Assembly: GCA_910587285.1 (NCBI GenBank)
Contig: CAJULM010000002.1
Location: 138,126-188,955 of the forward strand
Length of the DNA: 50,830 nucleotides
Source of the DNA: an uncultured Oscillospiraceae bacterium
GTDB taxonomy: Bacteria; Bacillota; Clostridia; Oscillospirales; Oscillospiraceae
Direction: 5' to 3'
In this document: positions 7,599-13,365 of the stretch, piece by piece
Numbering within the stretch: the stretch's first letter is position 1
Layout: each line of letters opens with the position of its first letter
The notes under the pieces: model-generated
Databases searched by the model: none
What the model saw: the letters and a program-made list of their open reading frames with translations, nothing else
Told to the model about the DNA's origin: nothing
Program-made: the position numbers and the translations under genes

Positions 7599-8645
7599 GT
7601 GGACGCATTGGAGCAGCTGCCCATCCCCCTGCTGGAGTGGTTCCGGGACAACGCCCGGCGGCTGCCCTGGCGGGACGACCCCACCCCCTACCACGTGTGG
7701 CTGTCGGAGATCATGCTCCAGCAGACCCGGGTGGCGGCGGTGCTGGGCTATTACCAGCGGTTTTTGGAGGCTGCGCCAGACATCCCCGCCCTGGCCGCCA
7801 TACCCGAGGAGCGGCTGATGAAGCTGTGGCAGGGGCTGGGGTACTATTCCCGCGCCCGGAATTTGCAGAAGGCGGCCCGGCTCATTGTCGCGGAGTACGG
7901 CGGCGCAGTCCCCTCAGACTACCGGGCCGTCCGGGCCCTGCCGGGGGTGGGGGACTATACCGCCGGGGCCATCTGCTCCATTGCCTTCGGCCAGGCCGTC
8001 CCCGCCGTGGACGGCAACGTCCTGCGGGTATACGCCCGGATCACAGGGGACGACGGAGACATCGCCGCCCCCCAGATGAAGAAAAAGGTGACGCAGCGGC
8101 TGGAGGCAATCATCCCCGTTGACGCCGCGGGGGCCTTTAACCAGGCGCTGATGGAGCTGGGGGCCACTGTCTGCCTGCCCAACGGCGCGCCGCTGTGCCA
8201 GCGGTGTCCGGCAAAGGGCTTCTGCGCCGCCCTGGCCCATGGCCGCACCGGGGAGCTGCCCGTCAAGGCCCCGAAAAAGGCCCGGCGGGTGGAGAAACGC
8301 GCGGTATGGCTCATCTTCCATGGGAACCGCGTAGCCCTCCGCCGCCGCCCGGACAAGGGCCTGCTGGCGGGGCTGTGGGAGTTTCCCAACGAGCTGGGGG
8401 ACGGCCCCCTGCCGGGGGAGTGGGGCATTTCCGCCTGTTCCCAGCAATACGCCGGGCAGGCCAAGCACATCTTTACCCACATTGAGTGGCACATGGCCCT
8501 GCGCGCCGCCCAGGCGGAGACGGACGCGCTGCCCCCCGGCTGGGTGTGGGCCAGCGGGGCCGAGCTGGAGGAACAATACGCCGTCCCCAACGCCTTTGAC
8601 GGAGCGCTGCGGCTGGCAAAAGAGAGATTGAACGGGGGAACATAA
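7599..8645 (+). CDS. mutY: Adenine DNA glycosylase MutY
   Basis: 348 aa starting at GTG 7599. I chose this codon because GGGGAGG lies seven bases upstream; the upstream in-frame ATG at 7560 overlaps the -10 box. Catalytic E37 is in SEIMLQQT, the helix-hairpin-helix is LPGVGDYTAGA (114-124), and the catalytic Asp is D138 in VDGNVLRV. The Fe-S loop is C-x7-C-x2-C-x5-C, one residue longer in the first gap than the E. coli form. A C-terminal NUDIX-like domain follows and would read 8-oxoG opposite A. It removes adenine mispaired with 8-oxoguanine. The TAA is followed directly by the tdk ATG. Confidence 0.95.
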   Translation: MDALEQLPIPLLEWFRDNARRLPWRDDPTPYHVWLSEIMLQQTRVAAVLGYYQRFLEAAPDIPALAAIPEERLMKLWQGLGYYSRARNLQKAARLIVAEYGGAVPSDYRAVRALPGVGDYTAGAICSIAFGQAVPAVDGNVLRVYARITGDDGDIAAPQMKKKVTQRLEAIIPVDAAGAFNQALMELGATVCLPNGAPLCQRCPAKGFCAALAHGRTGELPVKAPKKARRVEKRAVWLIFHGNRVALRRRPDKGLLAGLWEFPNELGDGPLPGEWGISACSQQYAGQAKHIFTHIEWHMALRAAQAETDALPPGWVWASGAELEEQYAVPNAFDGALRLAKERLNGGT

Positions 8646-9254
8646 ATGGCAAAGCTGTATTTCCGCTACGGCGTGATGGGCTCCAGCAAGTCCGCCAACG
8701 CGCTGATGGTACGCTATAACTACGAGGAACGGGGCCAGCGGGCGCTGATGGTGAAGCCCGCCCTGGACCAGCGGGAGGGAAAGCGCGTGGTCAATTCCCG
8801 CATCGGCCTGAATTACGCCTGTATCTGGTTTGAGGAGCTGGAGGCCATGTCCGCCCAGGACATCAGGACCTACCAGTGCGTCATCGTGGACGAGGCCCAG
8901 TTTCTCACCCACGCCCAGGTGGACTACCTCACCCGAATTGTGGACGACATGAACGTGCCGGTGATCTGCTACGGCCTGCGGGCCGACTTCAGCGGGCGGC
9001 TGTTCTCCGGCTCACAGGCGCTGCTGGCCTGCGCAGACATCATCGAGGAGGTCAAAACCATCTGCTGGTGCGGCAAGAAAGCCACCTGCAACGCCCGATT
9101 TGACGAAAACGGCGTGGTTCTCAAGGAGGGCGAGCAGGTGGTGCTGGGGGCCAACGACTGTTACATCGGCCTGTGCCGGCGGCACTGGAAGGAGGGGAAC
9201 CTGGGGCCAGACGCCCCAGGTTCCGCCCAAAACCAAAACAGATGTTTCACGTGA
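8646..9254 (+). CDS. tdk: Thymidine kinase (type II, zinc-binding)
   Basis: 202 aa. The P-loop is GVMGSSKS (9-16), where the family usually has GSMxSGKS or GPMxSGKT. The Walker B/DEAQ motif and the GLRADF motif follow, then four Cys for zinc (CWCGKKATC and CRRHW) and a lasso-like substrate region. It phosphorylates thymidine for salvage to dTMP. The ATG abuts the mutY stop, so it is co-transcribed. The last three codons and the stop lie inside a perfect parS site (9243-9258). Confidence 0.94.
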   Translation: MAKLYFRYGVMGSSKSANALMVRYNYEERGQRALMVKPALDQREGKRVVNSRIGLNYACIWFEELEAMSAQDIRTYQCVIVDEAQFLTHAQVDYLTRIVDDMNVPVICYGLRADFSGRLFSGSQALLACADIIEEVKTICWCGKKATCNARFDENGVVLKEGEQVVLGANDCYIGLCRRHWKEGNLGPDAPGSAQNQNRCFT

Positions 9255-9258
9255 AACA
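9243..9258. promoter_or_regulatory. parS centromere site (ParB binding)
   Basis: TGTTTCACGTGAAACA, an exact match to the 16-bp bacterial parS consensus. It is a perfect palindrome, within a slightly longer one (GATG...CATC). It spans the tdk C-terminus (Cys-Phe-Thr-stop) and the gap before the radical SAM gene. ParB loads here and recruits SMC for chromosome segregation. Confidence 0.93.
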
Positions 9259-9272
9259 TCTTCGGAGGCGCT

Positions 9273-10151
9273 ATGATCTGTAATCTCTGCCCCCGCCGGT
9301 GCGGGGCCCTGCGGGATGAGACCCACGGCGAGGGCTTCTGCCGTATGCCCACCCTCCCCGTGTGCGCCCGCGCCGCCCTCCACCTCTGGGAAGAGCCCTG
9401 CATCTCAGGGACGGCCGGAGCGGGAACCGTGTTTTTCTCCGGCTGCACCCTGGGCTGCGTGTTCTGTCAAAACCGCTCCATCAGCCGGGAGAACTTTGGA
9501 AAGCCTCTCACGGCTGACGAGCTGTACGCCGCCTTCCAGCGTCTGGCCAGCCATGGCGCGTCCTGCATCGAGCTGGTCACTCCCACCCAGTTCACCCATG
9601 TGCTGTCCAGGGTTCTGGAGCGGCCTGTGCCCGGCGGCCTGCCGGTGGTGTGGAACAGCGGCGGCTACGAGCGCACAGAGGTCCTCCGGGCACTGGACGG
9701 CAAGGTCCACGTGTATCTGCCCGACCTGAAATACGTCACCCCCGCCCTGGCCGAGCGCTATTCCGGTGCGGCGAACTATCCCCAGGCGGCCCAGGCGGCG
9801 ATCGGGGAGATGTACCGCCAGCGCGGGCCCATCCGGATGAAGGACGGCCTTTTGAAAAGCGGCGTGCTCATCCGCCACCTCATCCTGCCGGGGCAGGTGA
9901 AGGAGGCCAAGCGGGTGATGGATTGGGTGGCGGAAAGCTTTCCGCCGGGAGCTGTGCTGTTTTCCCTGATGGCGCAGTACACCCCTGTGGGGCGGCTGGA
10001 CGGCGCCCCGGAGCTGTGCCGCCCCCTGCGCCCATCGGAGCTGCGCTCGGCCAGGGAATATATGGAAAATCTTGGGCTGGCAGGCTATGTCCAGGAGCTG
10101 GACGCCGTGGGAGAGGGATTTATCCCTGCTTTTGACCTCACCGGGCTGTAA
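9273..10151 (+). CDS. Radical SAM protein, PflX/PflA-like (COG1313 type)
   Basis: 292 aa. The radical SAM cluster motif is C58-x3-C62-x2-C65 in GCTLGCVFCQN. An N-terminal set of Cys (C3, C6, C10, C23) may bind a second metal. LVTPTQFTH, VWNSGGYE and YLPDLKY follow, as in PflX proteins. The family resembles pyruvate formate-lyase activating enzymes, but its substrate is not established. GGAGGCGCT precedes the ATG. It lies 18 bases after tdk and is probably in the same transcript. No clear terminator follows, only a G+C-rich inverted repeat around 10155-10185. Confidence 0.88.
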   Translation: MICNLCPRRCGALRDETHGEGFCRMPTLPVCARAALHLWEEPCISGTAGAGTVFFSGCTLGCVFCQNRSISRENFGKPLTADELYAAFQRLASHGASCIELVTPTQFTHVLSRVLERPVPGGLPVVWNSGGYERTEVLRALDGKVHVYLPDLKYVTPALAERYSGAANYPQAAQAAIGEMYRQRGPIRMKDGLLKSGVLIRHLILPGQVKEAKRVMDWVAESFPPGAVLFSLMAQYTPVGRLDGAPELCRPLRPSELRSAREYMENLGLAGYVQELDAVGEGFIPAFDLTGL

Positions 10152-10263
10152 CCAGGCGGCCGCTCGCATATCGGGCGGCCGCTGCCAGGCGGTTGCTTGA
10201 AGCTCCCGCAGAGGTCATACCGCTTGGCAATGCCCTCCCGAGCGGAAGCTTTGGAAAAAAGCC

Positions 10264-10292
10264 TTGACAACGGGCGGCAGGACCGCTATAAT
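10264..10292 (+). promoter_or_regulatory. Consensus promoter of tRNA-Val
   Basis: TTGACA (10264-10269), 17-base spacer, TATAAT (10287-10292): a perfect sigma-A consensus, as expected for a stable RNA gene. It lies 39 bases before the mature tRNA. Confidence 0.95.
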
Positions 10293-10331
10293 ATGATTCG
10301 TTCCAACATCGTTTGGACAAATTTAATACAG

Positions 10332-10408
10332 GGACGATTAGCTCAGCTGGTATGAGCATCCGCTTGACGTGCGGGAGGTCACAGGTTCAAGTCCTGTATC
10401 GTCCACCA
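10332..10408 (+). tRNA. tRNA-Val (anticodon GAC)
   Basis: 77 bases with encoded CCA. The acceptor stem is GGACGAT with ATCGTCC. The D stem is GCTC/GAGC, the anticodon stem TCCGC/GCGGG (one G-T pair) with loop TTGACGT (anticodon GAC, valine), and the T arm is ACAGG-TTCAAGT-CCTGT. It is the last host feature before phage-type genes. Its 3' end is the likely integration target. Confidence 0.97.
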
Positions 10409-10448
10409 ACCGAAACCCCTTGAATCGCAACGGTTCAAGGGGTTTTTC
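10385..10448. other. Putative attL region at the tRNA 3' end
   Basis: Tyrosine-integrase phages commonly use the T arm and 3' end of a tRNA as core site, and phage-like sequence begins just after it. The partner copy (attR) is not in the window, so the core cannot be defined. Confidence 0.4.
10413..10447 (+). terminator. Intrinsic terminator after tRNA-Val
   Basis: A perfect 12-bp stem (10413-10424 with 10434-10445) with a nine-base loop is followed by a T-run. It starts five bases after the CCA end. Confidence 0.93.
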
Positions 10449-10490
10449 GTTGTGCTTAGAAAGCCCAGTTTGGTTCAGTAAGGCCCAGAA

Positions 10491-10534
10491 TTTCGGGGCA
10501 CTTTCGGGGCAGTTCGGGGCACTTTTCGGGGCAC
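10491..10534 (+). repeat. Four tandem 11-bp repeats, consensus TTTCGGGGCAC
   Basis: Copies start at 10491, 10502, 10512 and 10524, about one helical turn apart; two are exact and two differ by one base. They lie beside the putative attL. Spaced direct repeats here resemble arm-type sites of a tyrosine integrase or excisionase. No coding role is likely. Confidence 0.75.
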
Positions 10535-10565
10535 AAAAAAGAGGCCCGCAGATGTGCCGCGGACC
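10535..10565 (-). terminator. Minus-strand terminator at the prophage left end
   Basis: On the minus strand a 7-bp stem (10559-10565 with 10543-10549, one G-T pair) with a nine-base loop is followed by TCTTTTTTG. No minus-strand gene ends here, so it probably stops late-operon transcription from running into the tRNA. Confidence 0.6.
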
Positions 10566-10641
10566 CCCTGAAAACTGAACGTATCAACACAATATCTCTG
10601 CCAAATATTTTACGAAAGGAAGCGGCGCATCCCCAGCTCAT

Positions 10642-10677
10642 CGTCGGCATACCTGCATAACGGTACTGCTGCCGACG
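10642..10677. other. Inverted repeat CGTCGGCA / TGCCGACG upstream of the XRE gene
   Basis: Two perfect 8-bp arms (10642-10649 and 10670-10677) with a 20-base spacer lie just upstream of the promoter at 10686. This may be an operator or part of the attachment-site structure. The stretch 10409-10736 otherwise holds only the terminators and repeats listed, with no gene. Confidence 0.45.
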
Positions 10678-10685
10678 TACCGGCA

Positions 10686-10715
10686 TTTACCTTTATCCTA
10701 TCGCTTCGTTATAAT
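10686..10715 (+). promoter_or_regulatory. Promoter of the XRE/Spo0A-C operon
   Basis: TTTACC (10686-10691), an 18-base spacer and TATAAT (10710-10715). Shifting by one gives TTACCT with 17. The ATG of the regulator follows 21 bases later with GGAAGGGAG between. Confidence 0.65.
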
Positions 10716-10736
10716 TTTGTCGAAGGAAGGGAGAAT

Positions 10737-11138
10737 ATGGGGATTCAGCAAAATATGGCCGATATGCTCCGCATGATCATGACCATGAAAAACATGACTC
10801 TGGCAGAATGCGCGGAGGCTTTGGAAATTTCTCGCTCCACCCTTCAGGATTACCTGAAGGCCCAGGGAAATCCCACTGCCGTAATGATCGAACATTTGGC
10901 GGGGAAGCTGGGGATAACCCCCGCTGCGCTTCTAACCGGGCTGTTAGACATGGACCGCCGAGATGTAATTCTTCTTCTGCTTCAAACCATTCAGGAAGTA
11001 GCGGCGCTCCCAAAGGACAAGCAATTTCATTTTGCACAGTTGTTTCTTGAAATGGCGCTACTGTGGAACGAAAAAGACCCAAACCCAATCAAACCAAAGG
11101 AAGGTGATCACAATTCAAACACCACTCAATCCCCCTGA
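10737..11138 (+). CDS. XRE-type helix-turn-helix regulator, 133 aa
   Basis: The N-terminal part reads as a Cro/CI-like helix-turn-helix: MTLAECAEALEISRSTLQDY followed by NPTAVMIEHLAGKLGITPAAL. The remainder is helical and ends in a polar tail, with no peptidase or sensor motif. It is the first plus-strand gene after the tRNA and overlaps the next ORF, so the two are one operon. It could regulate that partner or prophage functions. It is unlikely to be the main lytic repressor, because the early operon is 40 kb away across the prophage, although those ends join after circularisation. Confidence 0.75.
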   Translation: MGIQQNMADMLRMIMTMKNMTLAECAEALEISRSTLQDYLKAQGNPTAVMIEHLAGKLGITPAALLTGLLDMDRRDVILLLLQTIQEVAALPKDKQFHFAQLFLEMALLWNEKDPNPIKPKEGDHNSNTTQSP

Positions 11139-11487
11139 CAGGGACCAGCAAAACCTGCTCTCCGATCGGATCAGGGCCGAGCTGCGCCGGATGCACATTC
11201 CCGCTCATTTGCGCGGCTATTACTACCTGACCCATATTCTGCTTCAGGTCGTCCCCAATGCAGGCATTCCGCTCTTTATGACGAAAAACCTGTATCCCGA
11301 CGCTGGCCGCACCTTCGGCGTGTCGGCATCCAGCGTTGAACGAGCTATTCGCACATCCATCTCCAACTGCTGGAACGGCAAGGGACGAGATGCGTTGGAG
11401 CAAATGGCCGACTACCGCTTGCCCCAACGCCCTACATCCTCCCAGTTCATCTACATCATGGCTGACTACATTCGGCGAACCAGTTAA
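11104..11487 (+). CDS. Spo0A C-terminal-domain-like DNA-binding protein
   Basis: Roughly 125 aa. The core (HIPAHLRGYYYLTHILLQVV, then LYPDAGRTFGVSASSVERAIRTSIS) follows the Spo0A effector-domain pattern: hydrophobic helix, then recognition helix with SSVERAIR. The receiver domain of real Spo0A is absent. The domain in Spo0A binds TGTCGAA-type 0A boxes. The start is uncertain: no ATG precedes the domain. Candidates are GTG 11104, which is very close to the ribosome site, or the non-standard ATT 11113, which is better spaced from AAAGGAAGGTG. It overlaps the XRE gene and is followed by a terminator. It may let the element act on, or compete for, host sporulation promoters. Confidence 0.75.
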   Translation: MITIQTPLNPPDRDQQNLLSDRIRAELRRMHIPAHLRGYYYLTHILLQVVPNAGIPLFMTKNLYPDAGRTFGVSASSVERAIRTSISNCWNGKGRDALEQMADYRLPQRPTSSQFIYIMADYIRRTS

Positions 11488-11492
11488 GCACG

Positions 11493-11538
11493 GCACCGGG
11501 TTGGAGCTACCGGCTCACACCCGGTGCTATTTTATTTT
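11493..11538 (+). terminator. Intrinsic terminator of the XRE/Spo0A-C operon
   Basis: A perfect 9-bp stem (11493-11501 with 11519-11527) is followed by TATTTTATTTT, starting six bases after the stop. Confidence 0.88.
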
Positions 11539-11619
11539 ATCACCATTTCAACATTAAATCAATACCATTTTCATCCCACGAATATGCCTTACTGGTAGAA
11601 TTTCCGTGAGGTGATCGCA

Positions 11620-11787
11620 ATGAACGTAAAATTCACAATGGTTATGGACAAAGAACTGGCCCGTAAGCTAACCTACATCGGAACATATTATGGGCGCTCC
11701 AGAATCAAAGAAATTGAGTGGGCGTGCAAGGAATGGGTGAAAAAGTTCGAGGAAGAAGTGGATCAGATAGAATTGGAGGACACCTGA
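11620..11787 (+). CDS. Small Arc/MetJ-like (ribbon-helix-helix) protein, 55 aa
   Basis: The sequence begins MNVKFTMVMDKELARKLTYI. A short beta strand (VKFTMVM) is followed by two helices separated by YYGRSRIKE, which fits a ribbon-helix-helix DNA-binding dimer. GTGAGGTGATC precedes the ATG at 11620. The C-terminus is acidic. An extended -10 box (TGGTAGAAT, ending 11601) lies upstream but the -35 is weak. It is convergent with the Rha-type gene and shares a terminator hairpin with it. Its role is unknown; it is probably a local regulator. Confidence 0.65.
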   Translation: MNVKFTMVMDKELARKLTYIGTYYGRSRIKEIEWACKEWVKKFEEEVDQIELEDT

Positions 11788-11807
11788 GCAATCAGGTGTC
11801 CTCCAAT
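11772..11807. terminator. Bidirectional hairpin between convergent genes
   Basis: A perfect 16-bp stem (11772-11787 with 11792-11807) is capped by a GCAA tetraloop. It includes the stop of the 55-aa gene and ends three bases before the end of the Rha-type gene. No long T-run is present on either side, but stem stability suggests it ends both transcripts. Confidence 0.75.
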
Positions 11808-11809
11808 CC

Positions 11810-12352
11810 TCATTGTAGAGCCAGCGGTTCAAACAAGCTCATTTGTCCCTCCAGTTGCTTTTTGAATGACGTGGGGACCGGGAAGCCGCAGGTCTCCAAC
11901 GTCTCCTTCATCATCATGCCAATCTGAGTCGGAGTGCCACCCATGTCCAGCATCACCCGCCGGGCCAGCCGCATAAAACCTACCGCGCTGCTGAAGGTCA
12001 CGCCTTCGGGAAGGACCGGGGTGCGCGGGGCGGTCAGGGCCTGCCGCATCTCCTCAAAGGCCGTGACGTAGGCGGCGGTGAACAGAACGCCTTTCTTGCC
12101 CGTGGTCTTGTTGGCAATCATGTCGCAGCCCTTTTTGGTAATAAGGAAATTGGGGCGGGTTTCTCCTTTGCCGTCCTGATAGGTAGATTCGATGAAGAAA
12201 TCAACCACGGGGATTTCTCCTTCGTTAAGATACTGAGCATACTGCCGGATGCTTTTTAGCAATTCATAATGGTTACGCTCCACCATCTGGGCCACGTCCC
12301 GGCTGTCAATGACCTGCTTGCCGTGGAAGTCCTGGACCTTCAAGCCGTTCAT
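11810..12352 (-). CDS. Rha-family phage regulatory protein / antirepressor
   Basis: 180 aa. The N-terminus has the Rha/AntA-type pattern: VIDSRDVAQMVERNHYELLK, then FFIESTYQDGKGETRPNFLI and TKKGCDMIANKTTGKKG. Such domains occur in phage antirepressors that interfere with the lysogenic repressor. The remaining helical part, with MRLARRVMLDMGG, is element-specific. The start is the ATG at 12350-12352: it overlaps the preceding ORF stop by ATGA and has GGAGGAGGG in front. It ends against the terminator shared with the 55-aa gene. Confidence 0.8.
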   Translation of the reverse strand: MNGLKVQDFHGKQVIDSRDVAQMVERNHYELLKSIRQYAQYLNEGEIPVVDFFIESTYQDGKGETRPNFLITKKGCDMIANKTTGKKGVLFTAAYVTAFEEMRQALTAPRTPVLPEGVTFSSAVGFMRLARRVMLDMGGTPTQIGMMMKETLETCGFPVPTSFKKQLEGQMSLFEPLALQ

Positions 12353-12554
12353 GCCCGCGCCCTCCTCTCCGCCTTCGCGGCGCGGTAGCCTTTGGCACGG
12401 CCATAATTGAACGCAAGGCACACAGCGTCTGTGGCGTTTTCGGCGCTCATGTCTGCCAAGACAAACGCTTCCAAAAGGTTCATCTGATAGGGTGTCCCCA
12501 TCGGGAAATTTTGCTGCGCTCGATATACCGCTTTATTTTCTCAATTTCGCTCAT
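12349..12554 (-). pseudogene. Small phage protein (about 68 aa) interrupted by a one-base frameshift
   Basis: From the ATG at 12552-12554, preceded by GAGGAGG, the frame reads MSEIEKIKRYIERSKIS and then stops early. The neighbouring frame continues without break as MGTPYQMNLLEAFVLADMSA to ATDAVCLAFNYGRAKGYRAA and ends ATGA-coupled to the Rha-type gene. Adding one C to the run at 12503-12505 would fuse both halves into one 68-aa protein ending in the GRAKGYRAAKAE pattern common to small clostridial phage proteins. This is either a real mutation or a sequencing error. The function is unknown. Confidence 0.65.
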
Positions 12555-12570
12555 TTTGAAAAACCTCCTC

Positions 12571-12599
12571 TTGATTTCCACCAAGGGAGAGGCTATAAT
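12571..12599 (+). promoter_or_regulatory. Sigma-A promoter of a plus-strand small RNA
   Basis: TTGATT (12571-12576), 17-base spacer, TATAAT (12594-12599). The -35 box abuts the antisense of the ribosome site of the frameshifted gene, so the promoter points away from it. No plus-strand ORF follows; a terminator does (12634-12680). Confidence 0.8.
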
Positions 12600-12605
12600 A
12601 GATTT

Positions 12606-12680
12606 AGCCTCACCTCTTGGTGCGGTGGTGTGGAAACAGTCTGCGACTTTGACGAGGGGCAGGCTGTTTCTATTTTTCTT
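12606..12680 (+). ncRNA. Candidate small RNA, about 75 nt (left copy)
   Basis: The transcript is defined by the promoter at 12571-12599 and an intrinsic terminator: an 11-bp stem with one G-T pair (12634-12644 with 12659-12669) followed by CTATTTTTCTT. The 5' half contains a short hairpin, CACC-TCTT-GGTG, exposing a pyrimidine loop. There is no ORF of useful length. The T-run overlaps the stop codon of the opposing CopG-like gene (12670). The architecture repeats at 50473-50576. A base-pairing regulator is the simplest reading; no target is known. Confidence 0.65.
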
Positions 12681-12843
12681 GATCCAAAAGCAGATGGATA
12701 CCGCGGCGGATTGCTTCGGTTCTCGTCACGCCGTACTTCTCACAGTACGCCAACAATCGGGTATTAGTTTCTTGGTCAAAGCGCACTTTCAAGTCCACAT
12801 TAAGCGGATTTTCTGCCTTTGGTCGCCCTGTGCGTGGGCTCAC
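12670..12843 (-). CDS. CopG/RHH-type DNA-binding protein, 57 aa
   Basis: The start is GTG 12841-12843, with AGGTGAT in front; the earlier GTG at 12864 lies only five bases after the predicted transcription start. The sequence begins MSPRTGRPKAENPLNVDLKV. It has an N-terminal basic arm, a beta strand NVDLKVRFD, then two helices (TNTRLLAYCEKYGVTRTEAI and RRGIHLLLD): a ribbon-helix-helix repressor. A consensus promoter with an inverted repeat around its -10 box lies directly upstream, so autoregulation is likely. The small RNA ends against its 3' end. Confidence 0.78.
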   Translation of the reverse strand: MSPRTGRPKAENPLNVDLKVRFDQETNTRLLAYCEKYGVTRTEAIRRGIHLLLDQEK

Positions 12844-12860
12844 CTTATCACCTACTTTCT

Positions 12861-12904
12861 GCACTCTTTAAATTTATTATAATTATCAGAGTGCGAAAAG
12901 TCAA
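12861..12904 (-). promoter_or_regulatory. Promoter and operator of the CopG-like gene
   Basis: Minus strand TTGACT (12899-12904), 17-base spacer, TATAAT (12876-12881). A perfect inverted repeat GCACTCT / AGAGTGC (12861-12867 and 12888-12894) brackets the -10 box, an ideal operator position for the RHH protein it drives. Confidence 0.82.
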
Positions 12905-12955
12905 GAGATTTTTCAAAAAAATTTGGCACCGAAAAACCTTCTTGAAATTTTTGTC

Positions 12956-13036
12956 TTACTTTTTCAGGTTCCGCACAATGACCAGCACCGAAAGCCCGAT
13001 GCTCACCGCCAACAGCCCATAAATCAAAATATCCAT
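12956..13036 (-). CDS. Single-pass membrane microprotein, 26 aa
   Basis: The ORF starts MDILIYGLLAVSIGLSVLVI and ends VRNLKK: one hydrophobic helix and a positively charged end. GCGAGGTGTC precedes the ATG. Its size and layout resemble holin-like or type I toxin peptides, but also regulatory membrane peptides, and no antisense RNA is obvious across it. It follows the 39-aa ORF in the same direction, separated by a G+C hairpin (13071-13090). Confidence 0.55.
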   Translation of the reverse strand: MDILIYGLLAVSIGLSVLVIVRNLKK

Positions 13037-13070
13037 ATTGACACCTCGCAAACGATTTGTTATCTTATTA

Positions 13071-13090
13071 GGGGGAGGTTTCCCTCCCCC
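13071..13090 (-). terminator. Hairpin between the two microprotein genes
   Basis: An 8-bp stem of GGGGGAGG / CCTCCCCC type with a GAAA tetraloop on the minus strand, followed by TAATAAG. It lacks a T-run, so it may be an attenuator or a stabiliser rather than a full terminator. Confidence 0.5.
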
Positions 13091-13094
13091 TCCT

Positions 13095-13214
13095 CTATTC
13101 GCTCAGCTTCTCAATCAGGAGAAGTATTGCGGTGATGAGGTTTAGAATTGCGGCGGCGAGGTTGATTGGGGAATCAGGGACCTTGCCGCCGCCCTTCTTT
13201 CTTCGCTTGCTCAT
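13095..13214 (-). CDS. Basic-hydrophobic microprotein, 39 aa
   Basis: The ORF starts MSKRRKKGGGKVPDSPINLA; a hydrophobic helix (AAAILNLITAILLLIEKLSE) follows. A basic N-terminus with a C-terminal amphipathic or membrane helix suggests membrane association. AAAGGAGGTGAA precedes the ATG, a very strong site. Its promoter (13242-13270) carries a 22-bp palindrome in the spacer and is divergent from an Arc-like gene that is the likely repressor. I do not recognise the family. Confidence 0.6.
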   Translation of the reverse strand: MSKRRKKGGGKVPDSPINLAAAILNLITAILLLIEKLSE

Positions 13215-13241
13215 TGGTGTTCACCTCCTTTCCATGGTCTT

Positions 13242-13270
13242 ATTATACTACTGATATCAGTAGTATGCAA
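13242..13270 (-). promoter_or_regulatory. Promoter of the microprotein genes with a palindromic operator in the spacer
   Basis: Minus strand TTGCAT (13265-13270), 17-base spacer, TATAAT (13242-13247). The spacer is filled by a perfect 22-bp palindrome (13245-13266) centred on TGATATCA. A repressor bound there would block RNA polymerase completely. Confidence 0.85.
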
Positions 13271-13347
13271 TTAGTGATATCACCAAATATTTAGGAAAAT
13301 TTTTGTGCGAATTGCTGATATCACCAAACCATTAAGTGTGGTATACT
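13271..13347 (+). promoter_or_regulatory. Further TGATATCA operators and the Arc-like gene promoter
   Basis: The core TGATATCA recurs at 13275-13282 and 13316-13323, both followed by CCAAA, 41 bp apart. An extended -10 box, TGGTATACT (13339-13347), lies just after the third site, whose bases occupy the -35 position. With 13245-13266 this makes three operators between divergent genes. Confidence 0.75.
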
Positions 13348-13365
13348 TGTAATAGAGGTGATTTC

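Noticed and set aside
10698..10895. Minus-strand ORF over the start of the XRE gene, which might use the terminator at 10535
   Set aside because: It has no ribosome site and is antisense to a clear HTH domain. The terminator is better explained as the end of late readthrough.
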